Below, in pieces: positions 34,597 through 46,672 of a stretch of DNA of 64,000 nt; the first letter of the stretch is position 1; every line of letters starts with the position of its first letter. Below the pieces are notes generated by a model, which saw only the letters and a list, made by a program, of their open reading frames with translations, did no database searches and was not told where the DNA came from. Both the position numbers and the translations under genes were made by a program. This DNA comes from Saccharopolyspora hordei (GTDB lineage: Bacteria; Actinomycetota; Actinomycetes; Mycobacteriales; Pseudonocardiaceae): the NCBI RefSeq assembly GCF_013410345.1, contig NZ_JACCFJ010000001.1, forward strand, positions 5,659,501 to 5,723,500, read 5' to 3'.

Positions 34597-35343
34597 ATGC
34601 GCAAGCGTTCGGTTCTCGTCTCAGCCATCGCTGCCGCCGGCGCGCTCGGCGCACTGGGCGTGCCCGCAGTCGCCCAGCCCGACGACGTCACCCCGTTCAT
34701 CGTCGGCGGTCACGACGCCACCGAGGAGTACTCGTTCATGGTGTCCCTGCAGCAGCAGGGCCAGCACACCTGCGGTGGCTCGTTGATCAAGCCCGACTGG
34801 GTGGTGACCGCGGCGCACTGCGTGCAGGGCGGCGGCGACTTCACCGTGCGGGTCGGCAGCAACGACCACACCAGCGGCGGCGAGGAGGCCAGCGTCACCG
34901 ACGTGCAGACGCACCCCTCCGGTGACATCGCGGTGCTGCAGCTGGACCACGCGCTGCAGGCGACCCCGATCGAGATCGCGTCCGAGTCGGGCGACCCGGG
35001 CACCGCGACGCGGATCATCGGCTGGGGCCAGACCTGCGCCGAGCCGGGGTGCGGCCCGGCGCCGCAGGTGCTGCAGGAGCTGGACACCCAGATCGTCGAC
35101 GACTCCAGCTGCACGAGCATCGACGGCGCGACCGAGATCTGCACCGACAACCCGGGCGGCGACTCCGGCGCCTGCTACGGCGACTCGGGCGGCCCGCAGA
35201 TCAAGGGCACCTCGGGGAGCTGGGAGCTGATCGGCGCGACCAGCCGTGCCGGCAACGACGACTCGACCTGCGCCACCGGCCCGTCCATCTACACCGACGT
35301 GGTCGCCTACGCGGACTGGGTCAACCAGACCACCGGCGGCTGA
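34597..35343 (+). CDS. Secreted trypsin-fold (S1) serine protease, paralogue A
   Basis: A 248-residue exported protease. The signal peptide runs to about residue 27, and a short propeptide precedes the mature N-terminus IVGGHDATEEY at residue 35. Catalytic residues are His74 (VVTAAHCVQ), Asp110 (HPSGDIAVLQLD) and Ser197 (YGDSGGP). The residue equivalent to chymotrypsin 189 is glycine, not the aspartate of trypsin, so Arg/Lys preference is not expected. Disulfide cysteines pair with trypsin-fold positions. An AGGA-containing ribosome-binding site precedes the ATG. A paralogue lies at 36569-37342 beyond an inverted reductase gene. Confidence 0.93.
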   Translation: MRKRSVLVSAIAAAGALGALGVPAVAQPDDVTPFIVGGHDATEEYSFMVSLQQQGQHTCGGSLIKPDWVVTAAHCVQGGGDFTVRVGSNDHTSGGEEASVTDVQTHPSGDIAVLQLDHALQATPIEIASESGDPGTATRIIGWGQTCAEPGCGPAPQVLQELDTQIVDDSSCTSIDGATEICTDNPGGDSGACYGDSGGPQIKGTSGSWELIGATSRAGNDDSTCATGPSIYTDVVAYADWVNQTTGG

Positions 35344-35362
35344 GCCCGACCACCCCACGAGC

Positions 35363-35396
35363 ACGCGCCACCGGGACCCCGACCCCGGTGGCGCGT
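35363..35396. terminator. Bidirectional terminator, protease A / reductase
   Basis: Perfect 13-bp stem ACGCGCCACCGGG / CCCGGTGGCGCGT with an 8-base loop between convergent stops at 35343 and 35403. Confidence 0.8.
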
Positions 35397-35402
35397 CGCC
35401 GT

Positions 35403-36383
35403 TCAGGACAGGTTGGAGGAGTGGCCCGGGAAGAGGTGGGCCGCCGGGTCGAGCTCGACCGCGATGTTGTTCACCGCCGTCGCCGCCTCGCCGAAGCCCG
35501 TCGCGATCAGCTTCACCTTCCCCGGGTAGGCCGCGACGTCCCCCGCCGCGTAGACCCGCGGCCGGCTGGTCCGCATCGTCGTGTCCACCACGATCGACCG
35601 CTTCTCCAGCTCCAGGCCCCAGCCCTCGATGGGGCCGAGGTCGGCGGTGAAGCCCAGGGCGGCGACCACGGTCTGCGCGGGCAGCACGCGGCGCTGCCCC
35701 GCGACGTCGACCTCCACCTCGTGCACCCCGGCGTCGTCGCCGCGGACCTCCACCACCTCGGCCGGCGTGATGAGCGGGACGCCCAGGTCCTCGACCTTGC
35801 TGACCAGGCCCGGGTGCGCGCGGAACCGGGTCCGGCGGTGCACCAGCGAGACGCTGCGCGCCAGCGGGTGCAGCGCCAGCGCCCAGTCGAACGCGGAGTC
35901 CCCGCCGCCGACCACCACCACGTCGCGTCCACTGTGCTCGGACAGCTCCGGGATGAAGTGCACGACGCCGCGGCCGAGCCAGTCGCCGCCGGCGGGCAGC
36001 GGTCGCGGGCTGAACTCGCCGATCCCGGCGGTGATGAGCACCGCCCGAGCGCGCAGCGCGTCACCGTCGCCGAACCCGACCAGCAGGCCGCCGTCCACAT
36101 CGGACAGCTCGACGGCGTGCCTGCCGAGCAGGTAGCGCGGGGAGTACTGGTCGGCCTGTTCCACCAGCGCCGCCACCAGGTCCCGGCCGCGCACCTCGGG
36201 GAAGCCCGCCACGTCGAAGATCATCTTCTCCGGGTACATCGCGGTGACCTGCCCGCCGGGCTCGGGCAGCGCGTCCACCAGGGCCACCGACAGCCCGCGG
36301 AACCCCGCGTAGTAGGCGGCGAACAACCCCGTCGGGCCGGCACCGACGATCAGGAGGTCGACCTCGTGCGACACCGCGGTCAC
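35403..36383 (-). CDS. Ferredoxin--NADP+ reductase, thioredoxin-reductase-like
   Basis: A 326-residue flavoprotein. The FAD motif LLIVGAGPTGLFAAYYAGFR is at the N-terminus; the NADPH motif VVVVGGGDSAFDWALAL is in the middle; the C-terminal FAD site reads VYAAGDVAAYPGKVKLIATG. It contains no CxxC redox pair, which separates it from thioredoxin reductases and fits the TrxR-like ferredoxin/flavodoxin reductases. The GTG at 36383 with GAGG upstream is preferred over the open frame to 36473. It lies on the opposite strand between two S1 protease paralogues. Confidence 0.85.
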   Translation of the reverse strand: MTAVSHEVDLLIVGAGPTGLFAAYYAGFRGLSVALVDALPEPGGQVTAMYPEKMIFDVAGFPEVRGRDLVAALVEQADQYSPRYLLGRHAVELSDVDGGLLVGFGDGDALRARAVLITAGIGEFSPRPLPAGGDWLGRGVVHFIPELSEHSGRDVVVVGGGDSAFDWALALHPLARSVSLVHRRTRFRAHPGLVSKVEDLGVPLITPAEVVEVRGDDAGVHEVEVDVAGQRRVLPAQTVVAALGFTADLGPIEGWGLELEKRSIVVDTTMRTSRPRVYAAGDVAAYPGKVKLIATGFGEAATAVNNIAVELDPAAHLFPGHSSNLS

Positions 36384-36568
36384 GCCCACCACCTCGCCAT
36401 CGATCGCGCGTGGACGGCCCCAGGCTAGCCCGATCCGCCCGCCGTGTCCGCCATCGGCGCGCTGCTGCGCCACTCCGCCGACGCTGCTGCGGCACTCGGC
36501 GGTACCGGCACTGGCGCCGCGACCCTACGTTCCCGGAGAAGGGGATCTCGCCGGGGAGGAGTTCTGAG

Positions 36569-37342
36569 GTGAGGAAGAGGTCCACGCTGCTCGCGGGCAT
36601 CGCCGCGGTCGCGCTGGGGACGGGAGTGGCACCGGCCGCGGCGGCGAGCGACGACCCGGGCGTGCTCATCGTCGGCGGCCACGACGCCACCGAGCAGTAC
36701 GACTGGATGGCCTCGTTGCAGCGCGACGGCAACCACAGCTGCGGGGCGTCACTCATCGACGAGCGGTGGGTGCTCACCGCGGCCCACTGCGTGCAGGACG
36801 CCGCACCCGCCGACCTCGGCCTGCGCATCGGCAGCCCGGACCACACCACCGGCGGCACCGAGGTGGGCGTGTCGGACATCGTGGTGCACCCGGACTACGC
36901 GACCAACAGCCCCAACGGCGACATCGCGCTGCTGGAGCTGGACCGGGCGGTGTCGGAGCAGCCGGTCGAGATCGCCGACGCCTCCGGGCCGGAGGGCACC
37001 CCGTCGCGCATCATCGGCTGGGGCGTGACCTGCCCGGTCCGCGGCTGCGGCGAACCGCCCGCGCAGCTGCAGGAGCTGGACACCGAGGTGGTGGCCGACA
37101 GCCAGTGCTCGCTGAGCCTCATCGACGGCGCGACCGAGATCTGCACCGGCAGCTCCGAGCCGAACGCCAACGCCTGCTTCGGCGACTCCGGCGGCCCGCA
37201 GCTGGAGGGGCAGCCGGGTGACTGGAAGCTGACCGGTGTCACCAGCCGCCTGGGCAGCCTGGTGCCGGTCTGCGGCACCGCTCCGTCCGTCTACACGGAC
37301 GCGACGGCCTACAAGGACTGGATCGCCGAGACCACCGGCTGA
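36569..37342 (+). CDS. Secreted trypsin-fold (S1) serine protease, paralogue B
   Basis: A 257-residue exported protease, close in layout to paralogue A: signal peptide to about residue 26, mature start IVGGHDATEQY at residue 34, catalytic His73 (LTAAHCVQD), Asp118 (SPNGDIALLELD) and Ser207 (CFGDSGGP). The chymotrypsin-189 equivalent is asparagine, again not the trypsin aspartate. The GTG at 36569 follows GGGGAGGAG. The two proteases share long blocks (VGGHDATE, SLIDGATEIC versus SIDGATEIC), so they arose by duplication. Likely extracellular proteolysis for nutrition or processing. Confidence 0.93.
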   Translation: MRKRSTLLAGIAAVALGTGVAPAAAASDDPGVLIVGGHDATEQYDWMASLQRDGNHSCGASLIDERWVLTAAHCVQDAAPADLGLRIGSPDHTTGGTEVGVSDIVVHPDYATNSPNGDIALLELDRAVSEQPVEIADASGPEGTPSRIIGWGVTCPVRGCGEPPAQLQELDTEVVADSQCSLSLIDGATEICTGSSEPNANACFGDSGGPQLEGQPGDWKLTGVTSRLGSLVPVCGTAPSVYTDATAYKDWIAETTG

Positions 37343-37356
37343 TCGTCGACGACGCG

Positions 37357-37388
37357 GAGGGCACGTCCCCGGGGCGGGAGGTGCCCTC
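37357..37388 (+). terminator. Terminator of protease B
   Basis: 8-bp stem GAGGGCAC / GTGCCCTC with a GC-rich loop, 15 bases after the stop, followed by CTCGCTTTCC. Confidence 0.6.
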
Positions 37389-37528
37389 CTCGCTTTCCCC
37401 CGACCGTGCGAGATGCGGCACCTCCATCGATCCAGTCGGCCCGTTCCCGCTGGTCCTGCGCTCGGCCGGGACGGTGAGTGGGGCGACACACGCTGTCGGG
37501 GTGGTCGTTCCAGCGGGACACTCCAGTC

Positions 37529-38923
<1,395 letters not shown>

Positions 38924-38931
38924 CGCGCGGG

Positions 38932-38960
38932 TCCTCCCCGCGGCCGAGCCGCGGGGAGGA
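38932..38960 (+). terminator. Terminator of fumC
   Basis: Perfect 13-bp stem TCCTCCCCGCGGC / GCCGCGGGGAGGA with a CGA loop, 9 bases after the stop. Confidence 0.8.
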
Positions 38961-39067
38961 GCCGACGCCGCGCGCGACCACGGTGGTCCCGGGCGGCACG
39001 CCGGGCGCGGCGCCGCCTCCGGACCGCCTCCCTGCGCGACGTCGGTGGTCGCCCGCACCATGGGCGC

Positions 39068-40576
39068 ATGGTGCTGCTCGCTGAGGTGGTCGCGACGTCG
39101 CGCGAGGTCGCGGCGACGCGCTCGCGCAAGGCCAAGACCACCGCGATCGCCGACCTGCTGGGGCGGCTGGACCCCGAGGAGGTGCGCCCGACGACCGCGC
39201 TGCTGGCCGGAGAACTGCCCGGCGGCCGCGCCGGGGTGGGCTGGTCCACCCTGTCCTCGCTGTCCGCGGACCCCGCTCCGGAGCCGACGCTGACCATCGC
39301 CGAGGTGGGCACCGCGATCGACGCGGTCCGCGCGATCAGCGGTTCGGGCTCGACGCAGCGGCGGGCGGCGGAGCTGACCGCGCTGCTCGGCCGGGCGACC
39401 GCCGACGAGCAGCAGTTCCTGGTGCGGCTGTTCGGCGGCGAACTCCGCCAAGGCGCCCTGGAGGGCGTGGTGGTCGAGGCCATCGCCACCGCCGCCGGGG
39501 TCCCCGCCGACGCCGTCCGGCGGGCGTTCATGCTCTCCGGTCGCCTGCCCGCCACGGCCGAAGCCGCGCTGCGCGGCGGCGAACCCGCGCTGGCCGAGTT
39601 CGGCCTGGAGGTCGGCCGGCCGGTCCGCCCGATGCTCGCCTCCCCCGCCGACGACCTGGGGTCGGCGCTGGCCGGCGCGGTCACCGTGGAGTACAAGTTG
39701 GACGGAGCGCGGATCCAGGTGCACCGCGACGAGGACGAGGTGCACGTCTACACCCGCACGCTGCGCGAGATCACCCGCAGCGTGCCGGAGCTCGTCGAGC
39801 TGGTGCGCGGCCTGGACTGCCGGTCGGTGGTGCTCGACGGCGAGACCCTCGCGCTCGACGACGGCGGCCGCCCGCGGCCGTTCCAGGAGACGATGAGCCG
39901 GTTCGGGTCGCAGGACCCGCGCGACCTCCTGCTGCACCCGTACTTCTTCGACTGCCTGCACCTGGACGGCACCGACCTGGTGGACCGGCCGCTGCGCGAC
40001 CGGCTCGACGCGCTCGCGAAGGTCGCCCCGCAGCACCGGGTCCCCGCGGTGCTCACCCCGTCCGCCGAGCAGGCCGCCGCGCTGTTCGACGAGGCGCTGG
40101 CCGCCGGGCACGAGGGCGTCGTGGTCAAGGACCTCGACTCCGGCTACGCCGCCGGCCGGCGGGGCCGGGCGTGGCGCAAGGTCAAGCCCGCGCACACCCT
40201 CGACCTCGTGGTGCTCGCCGCGGAGTGGGGCCACGGCCGGCGCAGCGGCTACCTGTCCAACCTGCACCTCGGCGCGCGCGACCCGGACGGCGGTCCGCCG
40301 ATCATGGTCGGCAAGACCTTCAAGGGCCTCACCGACGAGCTGCTGGCCTGGCAGACCGAGGAGTTCCAGCGCCGGGAGACCCACCGCGACGACTGGACCG
40401 TGCACCTCGCCCCCGACCTGGTGGTGGAGATCGAGCTCGACGGCGTGCAGACCAGCCCCCGCTACCCCGGCGGCGTCGCGCTGCGCTTCGCCCGCGTGCT
40501 GCGCTACCGACCGGACAAGGACGCGGCGTCGGCGGACACCATCGAGGCGGTGCGCGCCCTGCTCCCCGGCGGGTGA
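39068..40576 (+). CDS. ATP-dependent DNA ligase
   Basis: A 502-residue ligase. The lysine nucleophile is in VTVEYKLDGARIQVHRDEDE; further nucleotidyltransferase motifs are VVLDGETLALDD, EGVVVKDLDSGY and AWRKVKPAHTLDLVVLAAEW. An N-terminal helical DNA-binding domain precedes the catalytic and OB-fold domains, matching the LigB type of actinobacteria rather than the LigD fusion or the essential NAD-dependent enzyme. Probably an accessory repair ligase. ATG at 39068; no strong ribosome-binding site. Confidence 0.93.
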   Translation: MVLLAEVVATSREVAATRSRKAKTTAIADLLGRLDPEEVRPTTALLAGELPGGRAGVGWSTLSSLSADPAPEPTLTIAEVGTAIDAVRAISGSGSTQRRAAELTALLGRATADEQQFLVRLFGGELRQGALEGVVVEAIATAAGVPADAVRRAFMLSGRLPATAEAALRGGEPALAEFGLEVGRPVRPMLASPADDLGSALAGAVTVEYKLDGARIQVHRDEDEVHVYTRTLREITRSVPELVELVRGLDCRSVVLDGETLALDDGGRPRPFQETMSRFGSQDPRDLLLHPYFFDCLHLDGTDLVDRPLRDRLDALAKVAPQHRVPAVLTPSAEQAAALFDEALAAGHEGVVVKDLDSGYAAGRRGRAWRKVKPAHTLDLVVLAAEWGHGRRSGYLSNLHLGARDPDGGPPIMVGKTFKGLTDELLAWQTEEFQRRETHRDDWTVHLAPDLVVEIELDGVQTSPRYPGGVALRFARVLRYRPDKDAASADTIEAVRALLPGG

Positions 40577-40588
40577 GATCCTGGGGGC

Positions 40589-42503
<1,915 letters not shown>

Positions 42504-42507
42504 GGCC

Positions 42508-42540
42508 GGAGGGCGCCGCCCCGGCGGGACGGCGCCCTCC
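42508..42540. terminator. Bidirectional terminator, guaB1 / phoH2
   Basis: Perfect 11-bp stem GGAGGGCGCCG / CGGCGCCCTCC between convergent stops at 42503 and 42550. Confidence 0.75.
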
Positions 42541-42549
42541 GCCAGGACG

Positions 42550-43926
42550 TCACGGGGTGAACTCGCCCTCCAGCAGCTCGGTGACCAGGGCCGCGATCGG
42601 CGAGCGCTCCGAGCGGGCCAGGGTGACGTGGGCGAACAGCGGGTGCCCCTTGAGCTTCTCGATCACCGCCGCCACGCCGTCGTGCCGCCCCACCCGCAGG
42701 TTGTCCCGCTGGGCCACGTCGTGGGTGAGCACCACCCGGGAGTTGGCACCGAGCCGGGACAGCACCGTCAGCAGCACGTTGCGCTCCAGCGACTGCGCCT
42801 CGTCGACGATGACGAACGAGTCGTGCAGCGAGCGGCCGCGGATGTGGGTCAGCGGCAGCACCTCCAGCATGCCCCGGTCCATCACCTCGTCCAGGACGTT
42901 CTCGCTGGCCACCGCACCGAGGGTGTCGAACACCGCCTGCGCCCACGGCGCCATCTTCTCGTTCTCGGTGCCCGGCAGGTAGCCGAGGTCCTGACCGCCG
43001 ACGGCGTACACCGGGCGGAACACCACGACCTTGCGGTGCTGCTGCCGCTCCAGCACGGACTCCAGCCCGGCGCACAGCGCGAGCGCGGACTTGCCGGTGC
43101 CGGCGCGGCCGCCCAGCGACACGATGCCGACCTCCGGGTCGAGCAGCAGGTCCAGCGCGATCCGCTGCTCCGCGGACCGGCCGTGCAGGCCGAACGCCTC
43201 CCGGTCGCCGCGCACCAGCCGGACCTGCTTGTCCGCGGTCACCCGGCCGAGCGCGCTCTGCGACCCGGCCAGCAGCCGCACGCCCGTGTTCGGCGGCAGG
43301 TCCCGGGCCTCGTCGAGGTCGGCGATGCCGTCCTTGAACAGCGCGTCCACCGAGTCGCCCGGCACCTCGACGTCGGCCATCCCGGTCCACCCGGAGGACA
43401 CCACGTCCTGCGCGCGGTACTCCTCGGCGTCCAGGGCCACCGCGGCGGCCTTGACCCGCAGCGGCATGTCCTTGGTGACCAGCGTGACCCGGTGCCCCTC
43501 GGCCGCCAGGTTCAGCGAGCAGGCCAGGATGCGGGCGTCGTTGGAGTCGGTGCGGAAGCCGGGCGGCAGCACCTGCGGGTCGGAGTGGTTGAGCTCGACG
43601 TGCAGGTGACCGCCCGAGACCCCGACCGGGACCGGCTGGTCCAGCCGTCCGTGCTGGATCCGGAGGTCGTCGAGCGTGCGGAGGGCCTCCCGGGCGAACC
43701 AGCCGAGTTCCGGGTGGTGGCGCTTGGCTTCGAGCTCGCTGATCACCACCAACGGGAGCACCACGTCGTGCTCGGCGAAGCGGGACATCGCCCACGGATC
43801 GGACAACAGCACCGAGGTGTCCAGGACGTACGTGCGGACGTCGGTGCCACCGGCTTGCACAGTGCTCGCGGAGTTCTCACCCAGGGTTCGGGTGTCCGCT
43901 TCTGGCTGGGAACGTCGTGCGGTCAC
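42550..43926 (-). CDS. phoH2: PhoH2: PIN-domain RNase fused to PhoH ATPase
   Basis: A 458-residue fusion. The PIN domain (about residues 28-165) opens [20 protein letters not shown] with its acidic residues through [15 protein letters not shown]; the PhoH P-loop ATPase follows with Walker [21 protein letters not shown] and Walker [16 protein letters not shown]. Mycobacterial PhoH2 is an ATP-dependent RNA helicase and sequence-specific RNase. The GTG at 43926 has a GAGGGAG ribosome-binding site; the frame remains open to 44088 without support. Confidence 0.93.
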   Translation of the reverse strand: MTARRSQPEADTRTLGENSASTVQAGGTDVRTYVLDTSVLLSDPWAMSRFAEHDVVLPLVVISELEAKRHHPELGWFAREALRTLDDLRIQHGRLDQPVPVGVSGGHLHVELNHSDPQVLPPGFRTDSNDARILACSLNLAAEGHRVTLVTKDMPLRVKAAAVALDAEEYRAQDVVSSGWTGMADVEVPGDSVDALFKDGIADLDEARDLPPNTGVRLLAGSQSALGRVTADKQVRLVRGDREAFGLHGRSAEQRIALDLLLDPEVGIVSLGGRAGTGKSALALCAGLESVLERQQHRKVVVFRPVYAVGGQDLGYLPGTENEKMAPWAQAVFDTLGAVASENVLDEVMDRGMLEVLPLTHIRGRSLHDSFVIVDEAQSLERNVLLTVLSRLGANSRVVLTHDVAQRDNLRVGRHDGVAAVIEKLKGHPLFAHVTLARSERSPIAALVTELLEGEFTP

Positions 43927-44372
43927 GGCTACTCCCTCGCGGGCGTGGCGTGCACACCCGCTCGTCGGCGGGCCGGGCCTGCCCCCGTCGCGCACCGGCC
44001 GGACCGACTCGTCCGCCACCGCCGCCGCGGGGCCGGGCACCGGCCCATCGCGACCACGGTGGACGGTACGACCGTCCGCTCCAGCCAACAGCCACGATCA
44101 GGGCCTCCCGGACGGGCCGCGTACGGACTTGCAGGAGAGAACGGCCCGTCACAGCGCACGCTACCTGCGTGATCGCGTGTTGGGCAGGCGACCACACAGG
44201 TGATTCGGCGGACCGTCGCCCGCCCTGCCCCTGCCGAGGAGGACTGCGCAGGTCACGGCCCGTCCCTGCGGCGGCGGGCGGACGAGCGCAGCAGGTCAGG
44301 CCGCTGTCCCGCCCCCGCGGCGGGCTGCCACGGCCCGTGAGCGGCGGTGCTCCGTCCGAGTGAAAACCGGGC
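43927..44372. other. Non-coding gap upstream of phoH2
   Basis: 446 bases with no convincing reading frame. It should contain the phoH2 promoter (reverse strand) and the end of the DUF885 transcript. It holds a perfect 9-bp inverted repeat GACGGGCCG (44111-44119) / CGGCCCGTC (44142-44150), and the motif CGGCCCGT recurs near 44257 and 44333. These could form alternative RNA folds. No known riboswitch or RNA motif was recognised. Confidence 0.4.
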
Positions 44373-45584
44373 TCAGACCCCGGCGCCGAGCTCGGCGCGC
44401 ACGGAATCGGGGACGAGCGGTTCGTCAAGCAAGCGCCGGTAACGATCCGCGCTCGATGTGCCCGCGGGGCGCTCGTCGAGCCACCGCCGCAGCAGCCGGT
44501 AGCCCTCGACGTAGGTCGTGGTGTAGGCCCGCCAGAGCGGGTCGGTCATGAACCGCACCAGGTGCCGGGCGCGCTGCTCCGGCATCAGCAGCCAGCGCTG
44601 CAGGTGGGCGACGGCGTCGGCCTCGTCCGCGCCGCCGTGCAGCATGAGCAGCGCGTCCTGGCGCACCGGCAGCAGCCCGAGCAGCACCGCGTCGATCCGC
44701 TCCGCCAGCGCGCCGTCGACCCGGATGCCCAGGTCGGCGAAGACCTCGGCGGCCCACGGGCCCCACCCGGGCCCGACCGCGGCGTGCAGCCCCAGGTCGG
44801 CGAGGCCTTCGGCGAGCACGCACTGCGGCGTGTTCACCAGGAAGACCGTGTGTTCCACCAGGCCGTCGCGCCGCACCAGACCGGCCTCCTTGCGGCAGTG
44901 CTCGGTGTGGTGGCCGGGGTAGGCCTCGTGCGCGAGCAGCTGCGGCAGGTTCGACGCGCGGTGCCCGACGTCGGCGTTCACCGCGACCTTCGAGCGGAAA
45001 CCGCCGGCGTAGTGGCTGAAGGCGGCCCACGGCCTGTCGGTGACCACCCGGTACTCGACGGTCTCGCCGACGGGCAGCTCGAACCGGGCGCGCACCCGGT
45101 CCCGCAGGGCGCTGAGGACGGCCTCGAGCGCCACCGCGAGCCGGTCGGCGGGCACCACGTCGCGGCTGCGGACCGCGCGCAGCCGCTCGGCCACCGGCCC
45201 TCGCCCGGGCAGCAGCGCCCCGAGCTCGCGGTGCACCCGCTGGTACTCGTCGGGGTCGCCCGGCGTCGGCGTCACCTGGAAGCACGCCTCGACCTCCGCG
45301 ACGAACGGCACCGGCTCCCCGGCCATCCTGCGGCCGGAGCACTCCAGCGCGGTCAGCTGCGCGGTGAGGAACCGGCGGCGCGGCTCGGCCAGGTCGGAGG
45401 CGGCGACCTCGGCGCGCAGCCGCTGCGCGTCGGCGGCGAGGCGGGCAGGCTCCGGCGGTGGCTCGGCCGCGACCTGGTGCCGCAGCGCCGGGTCCCCGGT
45501 GTAGGAGTCCACGAACCCCCGGACGAGCCGGTCGAAGCGGAGCCCGAGGAGCACGTACTCGACCGTGAGCGATTCGGAGTCCAC
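44373..45584 (-). CDS. DUF885 protein, putative metallopeptidase-like
   Basis: A 403-residue protein with the DUF885 core motif LLAHEAYPGHHTEHC near residue 215 (a histidine/glutamate cluster resembling gluzincin zinc sites) and, downstream, TPQCVLAEGLADLGLHAA, which provides a further acidic ligand. No signal peptide, so probably cytosolic. The start is unsure: a GTG at 45584 gives the sensible N-terminus DSESLTVEYVLLGLRFDRLV, but lacks a ribosome-binding site; the frame is open to 45710. Peptidase activity is inferred from the motif. Upstream, and in the opposite direction, lies the chaplin-like pair. Confidence 0.75.
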   Translation of the reverse strand: MDSESLTVEYVLLGLRFDRLVRGFVDSYTGDPALRHQVAAEPPPEPARLAADAQRLRAEVAASDLAEPRRRFLTAQLTALECSGRRMAGEPVPFVAEVEACFQVTPTPGDPDEYQRVHRELGALLPGRGPVAERLRAVRSRDVVPADRLAVALEAVLSALRDRVRARFELPVGETVEYRVVTDRPWAAFSHYAGGFRSKVAVNADVGHRASNLPQLLAHEAYPGHHTEHCRKEAGLVRRDGLVEHTVFLVNTPQCVLAEGLADLGLHAAVGPGWGPWAAEVFADLGIRVDGALAERIDAVLLGLLPVRQDALLMLHGGADEADAVAHLQRWLLMPEQRARHLVRFMTDPLWRAYTTTYVEGYRLLRRWLDERPAGTSSADRYRRLLDEPLVPDSVRAELGAGV

Positions 45585-45851
45585 GTCCGGACGATACGCC
45601 GGGCAGAACGGGTCCGGACCACTGACCCGGGACGCCATTCCATTTGTCGTCGCAACATTCCACCGAACTTGCCTGAGCAACGATCCTGCGGGCTCGAAAA
45701 AATAGATCACACGATGGTGTTACCGAGGTGGGTTTCTGCGCTTTCGCTGTATATGTTTCACGCCGAGTGTTCTCCCTTCGGCTGAGTATGGGGTGCGCAG
45801 CCGAGGGGCCGAGGAGCGCTCGCGTCATCCCATCCAACGAGGAGCAACGAA

Positions 45852-46094
45852 GTGCTGAAGAAAGCTGCGATCGTCGCCGGCACCGCCGCCGGTCTGCTGG
45901 CCCTGGCCCCCGTCGCCTACGCCGACAGCGCGGACAACGACGGCATCAACATCCTGAACGACAACAACATCAGCGTCCTGCCGGTGCAGGCCTGCGGCAA
46001 CAACGTCGGCGTCCTCGGCGCCGTGGTGTCGCTGCTGTCCACGCAGCACAGCTCGTGCGTCAACGCTCCGGTCGTCGACCACCCCAAGGCCTGA
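45852..46094 (+). CDS. Small secreted chaplin-like protein A
   Basis: An 80-residue exported protein: signal peptide LKKAAIVAGTAAGLLALAPV with cleavage after AYA, then a 56-residue mature chain starting DSADNDGIN. It has two cysteines 20 residues apart in a CGN...CVN frame with hydrophobic residues between (VGVLGAVVSLLS), reminiscent of the chaplin core, which forms surface amyloid on aerial hyphae; cysteine spacing is longer than the 17 I recall for chaplins. A GGAG precedes the GTG at 45852. Paralogue B follows 272 bases downstream. Confidence 0.7.
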   Translation: MLKKAAIVAGTAAGLLALAPVAYADSADNDGINILNDNNISVLPVQACGNNVGVLGAVVSLLSTQHSSCVNAPVVDHPKA

Positions 46095-46162
46095 GAGCGG
46101 AGCGTTCCACCGGGGAACCGGTGACGAAAAGGGCGCCGAGCCCCGCTCGGCACTCCTTTCTG

Positions 46163-46183
46163 CGTGCCCCGCACGGGGGCACG
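46163..46183 (+). terminator. Terminator after chaplin-like A
   Basis: 8-bp stem CGTGCCCC / GGGGCACG with loop GCACG, about 70 bases after the stop. Confidence 0.65.
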
Positions 46184-46303
46184 TGGAACGCCACCGGAAT
46201 TCCCGTGAACCACCGCCTCACACCATCGGGTTGAAAATCTCGGTGATCGGCATGCCGCGACGCGTTCTCGGCTGGTCGGCACCACACTCGGTGGCCGCCT
46301 CGC

Positions 46304-46321
46304 GGGTTCTCCCGAGAACCC
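46304..46321. promoter_or_regulatory. Inverted repeat upstream of chaplin-like B
   Basis: Perfect 8-bp inverted repeat GGGTTCTC-CC-GAGAACCC, 45 bases before the start of the second small secreted protein. Either a regulator site or a 5' leader hairpin; there is no matching copy before paralogue A. Confidence 0.4.
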
Positions 46322-46366
46322 ACCAGTGCGTCCCCGAACCCGCGGTATTCGAAGGAGAGTGAACCC

Positions 46367-46612
46367 ATGCTGAAGAAGGCAGCTGTCGTCACCGGTGCTG
46401 CCGCTGGCCTGCTGGCCCTGGCTCCCGTCGCCTACGCCGACAGCGCGGACAACGACGGCATCAACGTGCTGAACGACAACAACATCAGCGTCCTGCCGGT
46501 GCAGGCCTGCGGCAACGACATCGCCGTCCTCGGCGCGGTCGTGCCGCTCCTGGCCCCGCAGGGGGACACCTGCGTGAACGCCCCGGTCGTCGACCACCCG
46601 GAAGTCGGCTGA
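46367..46612 (+). CDS. Small secreted chaplin-like protein B
   Basis: An 81-residue exported protein nearly identical to A over the signal peptide and the block DSADNDGIN then LNDNNISVLPVQACGN, and diverging in the loop between the two cysteines (DIAVLGAVVPLLAPQGDT). It ends CVNAPVVDHPEVG. AAGGAGAG precedes the ATG at 46367. It has its own leader with an inverted repeat and is bounded by terminators on both sides, so it is transcribed separately from A. Likely surface structural protein. Confidence 0.7.
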   Translation: MLKKAAVVTGAAAGLLALAPVAYADSADNDGINVLNDNNISVLPVQACGNDIAVLGAVVPLLAPQGDTCVNAPVVDHPEVG

Positions 46613-46626
46613 GCGGACGTCCCACG

Positions 46627-46661
46627 GGAAGGGGCCAGGTCCTCGCGACCTGGCCCCTTCC
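46627..46661. terminator. Bidirectional terminator, chaplin-like B / prenyl synthase
   Basis: Perfect 15-bp stem GGAAGGGGCCAGGTC / GACCTGGCCCCTTCC with loop CTCGC, between convergent stops at 46612 and 46673. Confidence 0.85.
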
Positions 46662-46672
46662 GCTGTCCGGGG

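Noticed and set aside
43927-44372. Considered RNase P RNA, tmRNA or a 6C-type RNA for the gap before phoH2
   Set aside because: None of the invariant motifs of those RNAs could be found; kept only as an unexplained region.
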